From Shewanella algicola (lineage in GTDB: Bacteria > Pseudomonadota > Gammaproteobacteria > Enterobacterales > Shewanellaceae): a stretch of 64,000 nucleotides of DNA. The notes under the pieces were generated by a model. The model was not told the DNA's origin, did no database searches, and saw only the letters and a list, made by a program, of their open reading frames with translations. Below are positions 61,316-64,000 of this stretch, piece after piece. The stretch spans positions 38,465 through 102,464 of the forward strand of contig NZ_BMQI01000013.1 in assembly GCF_014648035.1 (NCBI RefSeq), given 5' to 3'. The position numbers and the translations under genes are program-made. Each line of letters begins with the position of its first letter. Position 1 is the stretch's first letter.

Positions 61316-61569
61316 TGAATCAAAGCGTGATTTTTGGTGACCAACTCTTTGTCGGAGCTGATAACGTTAGGTTCGTTGCTCAACAACAAGGCGTCAATAT
61401 TAACTGTTACGTTAGCTTTGCGACGATTTCAGCGTTATGTCAGTCACAAGTGGTGAGCCAACACAATGCTGCCAGCTTGTTTGAGCAATGTCGTTTCGAT
61501 CTAGAAGATAAAGCTGAAGAACTGATAAGCCAAGAAGCATTTACCGATAATGGCGATATTGAATTTTAG
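61315..61569 (+). CDS. DUF1488 family protein
   Basis: An 84-residue acidic protein (MNQSVIFGDQLFVGADNVRFVAQQQGVNINCYVSFATISAL..., ending DNGDIEF) coupled to aroE by a 1-bp overlap. DUF1488 genes often follow aroE in gammaproteobacteria. No function is known. Confidence 0.88.
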   Translation: MNQSVIFGDQLFVGADNVRFVAQQQGVNINCYVSFATISALCQSQVVSQHNAASLFEQCRFDLEDKAEELISQEAFTDNGDIEF

Positions 61570-61601
61570 TTATCCTCAATTTTTGTCGTCATCAACTTAT
61601 T

Positions 61602-62822
61602 TTAGAGCGATACTCTTTGGTTTTTTAAGCGTTTTTGTTGATACATATTACTGTCAGCTTGCTTAAATGATTTGTTCCAATCTTGCTGATATTGCGCAAT
61701 ACCATAACTGAAGTAAATCGCGGAACTCAGTTGGCTCAATTCTTTTTGGATTTGGATTATTTGCGTTTCTAATGTTTCAAGCGGACCATGGCATAAAGCA
61801 ATAAACTCATCTCCACCATAGCGAGCCACTAAGAAAGCTGGATGCCAAATCGATTTCAGTGATTGGGCGAATGCTTTTAAAGCATCGTCACCAGCCTGAT
61901 GTCCATACAGATCGTTTAGCGGTTTTAAATTATCCATATCCAAAATCACAATGTAGCTTGCTAATGCCGAGTCGTGCTGCCATTGCAAAACCGATTCATC
62001 AAACTTTTTACGGTTATACAATTGGGTTAAGCCATCGTAGTTAGCCATAATCTCAATTTCTTTCGACTTTTGATAAAGTGAAATCGCATTGGCTGCTTCA
62101 TAGGTGAGTATGTTCACTAAGCTTATGTCGTATTCACCAAAAGCTTCCATCATGCTGCTGTCTAAGTTCATCATTCCATAAAGCTCGCCATCAATACGAA
62201 TAGGGCTAGATAATGTCGAACAAATAGGTTTAGACGACGCATTGAGTAAAACAAATTGGTCATCATCTGTCAGGGTGCTTTTAGCATTGATGTTGCGCAT
62301 ATTATTAATGGTGACGGTTTTATCTAAGCGTCCTTTGGTCAATCTATAGAGAAAGGTTTCTTCTAAGGTAAAGTTAATCCGGCGAAGTTTATCAATATCA
62401 AGCCCAACGACCGAGCCAAATTGCAATCTATCAGTATGGTTATCAACTAAGATAATGCTACCCATTTCTGCATCGTCAACGGCTGTAATCGCTTTTTGTA
62501 GTAACGCATCGAGAAAGGCTTGTTCAGATTCATATTGACTGGATACCTTAACTAACTCATAGGTAGTGTCATTGATACGTAAAATCTGTTCCATGTGTCG
62601 CCATAGGCGCTGCATATTTTGTTTATGCATAAAATGGCTAATGACATAACTAATAAGGTAACCACCAACAAAGAAACCCAAATAGAGGTAGTCTTGCTGA
62701 TTATCGAAAATAATAAATAGAATGATGCTAATCAGTACTAAAGGAATTATCAGCTGCCAGATATGCTGCTTTACATCTATTTGAGTAAGCTCTTGGGTAT
62801 TTAGCTTATTTTTTATCTGCAC
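61602..62822 (-). CDS. Membrane GAF-GGDEF diguanylate cyclase
   Basis: The 406-residue protein has two membrane helices (about 22-39 and 45-63), a GAF-like sensor (about 95-250) and a GGDEF domain with intact active site YGGDEF (336-340). The RxxD inhibitory site usually found five residues upstream is replaced (HPAFLVARYGGDEF), so product inhibition is not expected. It likely makes cyclic-di-GMP in response to an unknown ligand. Starts at GTG with AAGGA upstream. Convergent with aroE-DUF1488. Confidence 0.92.
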   Translation of the reverse strand: MQIKNKLNTQELTQIDVKQHIWQLIIPLVLISIILFIIFDNQQDYLYLGFFVGGYLISYVISHFMHKQNMQRLWRHMEQILRINDTTYELVKVSSQYESEQAFLDALLQKAITAVDDAEMGSIILVDNHTDRLQFGSVVGLDIDKLRRINFTLEETFLYRLTKGRLDKTVTINNMRNINAKSTLTDDDQFVLLNASSKPICSTLSSPIRIDGELYGMMNLDSSMMEAFGEYDISLVNILTYEAANAISLYQKSKEIEIMANYDGLTQLYNRKKFDESVLQWQHDSALASYIVILDMDNLKPLNDLYGHQAGDDALKAFAQSLKSIWHPAFLVARYGGDEFIALCHGPLETLETQIIQIQKELSQLSSAIYFSYGIAQYQQDWNKSFKQADSNMYQQKRLKNQRVSL

Positions 62823-63032
62823 AACATCATCCTTGTTAAACGGAGCTGATATGACATTACAACTTCAATATCAAAAAACTAAGCTTCGGCAAATTTAGCT
62901 ATTACTTTACAATCATTGATAACTTGGTGTGGGTAGAAGTTAACGTCCTAGCTTGTCATCCATCATTAGTTGCTAAGGAGCAAATAGAAAATACCAACCA
63001 TAGATTGCAACGATAATGATTTATAACAGAAA

Positions 63033-63069
63033 CAAAATGGACTCACTAGTATTGCAGCCCATTTTGTAA
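63033..63069 (-). terminator. Weak hairpin downstream of yrdA
   Basis: CAAAATGGGCT and AGTCCATTTTG arms with a long loop and TTTC behind on the minus strand, 10 bp past the yrdA stop. The 253-bp gap to the GGDEF gene has no other structure I recognise. Confidence 0.4.
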
Positions 63070-63075
63070 GAGGAA

Positions 63076-63627
63076 TTAACTAGATTGCAGTAAATCTACT
63101 AAGTATTCATTTTTTAAACGTACATAATTATCAGCTGATTGAGGTAAAAAGGCGCGTTCAGCATCCGTTAGCGGTCTAGCCTGTTTACAAGGGCTTCCTA
63201 CATATAAGAAACCACTCTGTAGTACTTTGTTTGGTGGTACCAAAGAGCCAGCACCAACAATGACATCATCTTCTACTACTGCACCATCAAGTAAAATAGC
63301 GCCCATACCAATCAAGACCCGGTTCCCAATATGGCAGCCATGAAGCATTGCCTTATGACCAATCGTCACATCGTCACCAATAATCAAAGGATGGCCATTT
63401 GGGTTAGCCGAAGATTTACGGGTAACATGTAATATGCTGCCGTCTTGAACATTACTGCGTTTACCGATACGAATTTTATTAACGTCTCCACGGGCAGCAA
63501 CTAAAGGCCATACACTCGCGTCATGATCTAATTTTATGTCACCGACAAGCACAGCTGACTCATCAACATAGACGTTATCAGCTAAATTAGGGTGTATTCC
63601 TTGGTAAGTTCTTACATTAGTCGACAT
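63076..63627 (-). CDS. yrdA: Gamma-carbonic-anhydrase-like protein YrdA
   Basis: The 183-residue left-handed beta-helix protein has hexapeptide repeats and metal His residues in GSILHVT and IGHKAMLHGC, as in gamma carbonic anhydrases. YrdA-type proteins often show little or no CO2-hydration activity, so the reaction is uncertain. In E. coli yrdA lies beside aroE and an rRNA operon, and this neighbourhood is similar. Divergent from the rRNA operon. Confidence 0.92.
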   Translation of the reverse strand: MSTNVRTYQGIHPNLADNVYVDESAVLVGDIKLDHDASVWPLVAARGDVNKIRIGKRSNVQDGSILHVTRKSSANPNGHPLIIGDDVTIGHKAMLHGCHIGNRVLIGMGAILLDGAVVEDDVIVGAGSLVPPNKVLQSGFLYVGSPCKQARPLTDAERAFLPQSADNYVRLKNEYLVDLLQSS

Positions 63628-63738
63628 AACAATCCTTATATTTTCATGGTTTCTGACAGTATAATGCTTAAAAACTGGCTGGTCAGGCTAAATTATCTGC
63701 AAACAAGTCGAAAACAACAAATAACCTAAAAAAAGGGG

Positions 63739-63766
63739 TTGCACTAAATCTCATGGTGCCTATAAT
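63739..63766 (+). promoter_or_regulatory. rRNA operon promoter, upstream of two
   Basis: -35 TTGCAC (63739-63744), 16-bp spacer, -10 TATAAT (63761-63766), followed by the GC-rich discriminator GCGC. A-rich sequence before the -35 box may act as an UP element. Confidence 0.85.
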
Positions 63767-63872
63767 GCGCATCCACTGACACGGCAGGCAGCGAAAGCGG
63801 TCACCGAGTTAGGTTGAATTAAGTGCTTCAAAACACACAATTCAACGGCGAAAAGAAAGTTTGAAAAAACAC

Positions 63873-63900
63873 TTGACGCCAACACGGGAAAGCGTAAAAT
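63873..63900 (+). promoter_or_regulatory. rRNA operon promoter, downstream of two
   Basis: -35 TTGACG (63873-63878), 16-bp spacer, -10 TAAAAT (63895-63900), followed by the GC-rich discriminator CGCCTCCC. Two tandem promoters about 135 bp apart are typical of rrn operons. Confidence 0.88.
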
Positions 63901-64000
63901 ACGCCTCCCAAGCCAACGACCTAGCGTCTAACGGCGGTGCACGAAATAAGGCATCAACGCTCTTTAACAATCAAAACAAGAAATCTGTGTGGACATTCAC
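63901..64000 (+). other. rRNA operon leader, with boxA; 16S lies beyond the window end
   Basis: GCTCTTTAACAAT (63959-63971) is the boxA antitermination signal; AATCTGTGTGG (63981-63992) closely matches the last part of the E. coli rrn leader. The window ends before the 16S rRNA gene, so no rRNA itself is present. Confidence 0.9.

Overview
The window is a 64-kb stretch around the chromosomal replication origin of a gammaproteobacterium. Gene order and protein sequences look like Shewanella or a close relative: atpIBEFHAGDC-glmU, parAB, rsmG-mnmG, oriC, mioC, mnmE-yidC-yidD-rnpA-rpmH, dnaA-dnaN-recF-gyrB, and later fadBA, trkH-hemG, the dprA-def-fmt-rsmB-trkA neighbourhood, and an rRNA operon. 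The genus is inferred from synteny and recalled protein similarity, not from a search.

Left arm (1-12955, all minus strand, reading away from oriC): 3'-truncated glmU, the complete nine-gene F1Fo ATP synthase operon with a terminator behind it, parA-parB, rsmG and mnmG. Origin (about 13040-13420): 16 GATC sites, three perfect DnaA boxes and an AT-rich unwinding region between mnmG and mioC, the same arrangement as E. coli. Right of oriC (13424-21675, mostly minus): mioC, glutathione-dependent formaldehyde detoxification (frmA-fghA) with a divergent LysR regulator, a DEDDh exonuclease, mnmE, yidC-yidD-rnpA-rpmH. The dnaA promoter region (21676-22120) is a second GATC/DnaA-box cluster, followed by dnaA-dnaN-recF-gyrB on the plus strand.

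28-41 kb: an HDOD signalling protein, glyQS, tag, a MITE-like nested repeat, a 1061-residue periplasmic beta-propeller/amidohydrolase, tusA with a MOSC-domain gene, and fadBA. Three parS-like sites for ParB lie here (33475, 34757, 37822). One is the core of a bidirectional terminator, one lies inside a coding sequence and one is intergenic.

41-64 kb: pepQ-yigZ, then two TrkH and two HemG genes around a small ArsR-type regulator that resembles persulfide sensors. Next come def-fmt-rsmB-trkA-trkH (minus) and, divergently, lysM-dprA-smg-yrdD-tsaC-hemF. dprA seems to lack a standard start codon. These are followed by a truncated haemoglobin, a paired lipoprotein amidohydrolase and a partner lacking the metal motif, aroE with a DUF1488 gene, a GAF-GGDEF protein and a gamma-carbonic anhydrase gene. 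The window ends in the leader of an rRNA operon with tandem promoters and a boxA; 16S itself lies beyond the end.

Most genes are core housekeeping. The points that seem least routine are the parS trio, the nested MITE-like element, the likely ATT start of dprA, the trkH/hemG duplication with its regulator, and the amidohydrolase/pseudo-amidohydrolase pair. No CRISPR array, prophage, IS transposase or tRNA gene was seen.
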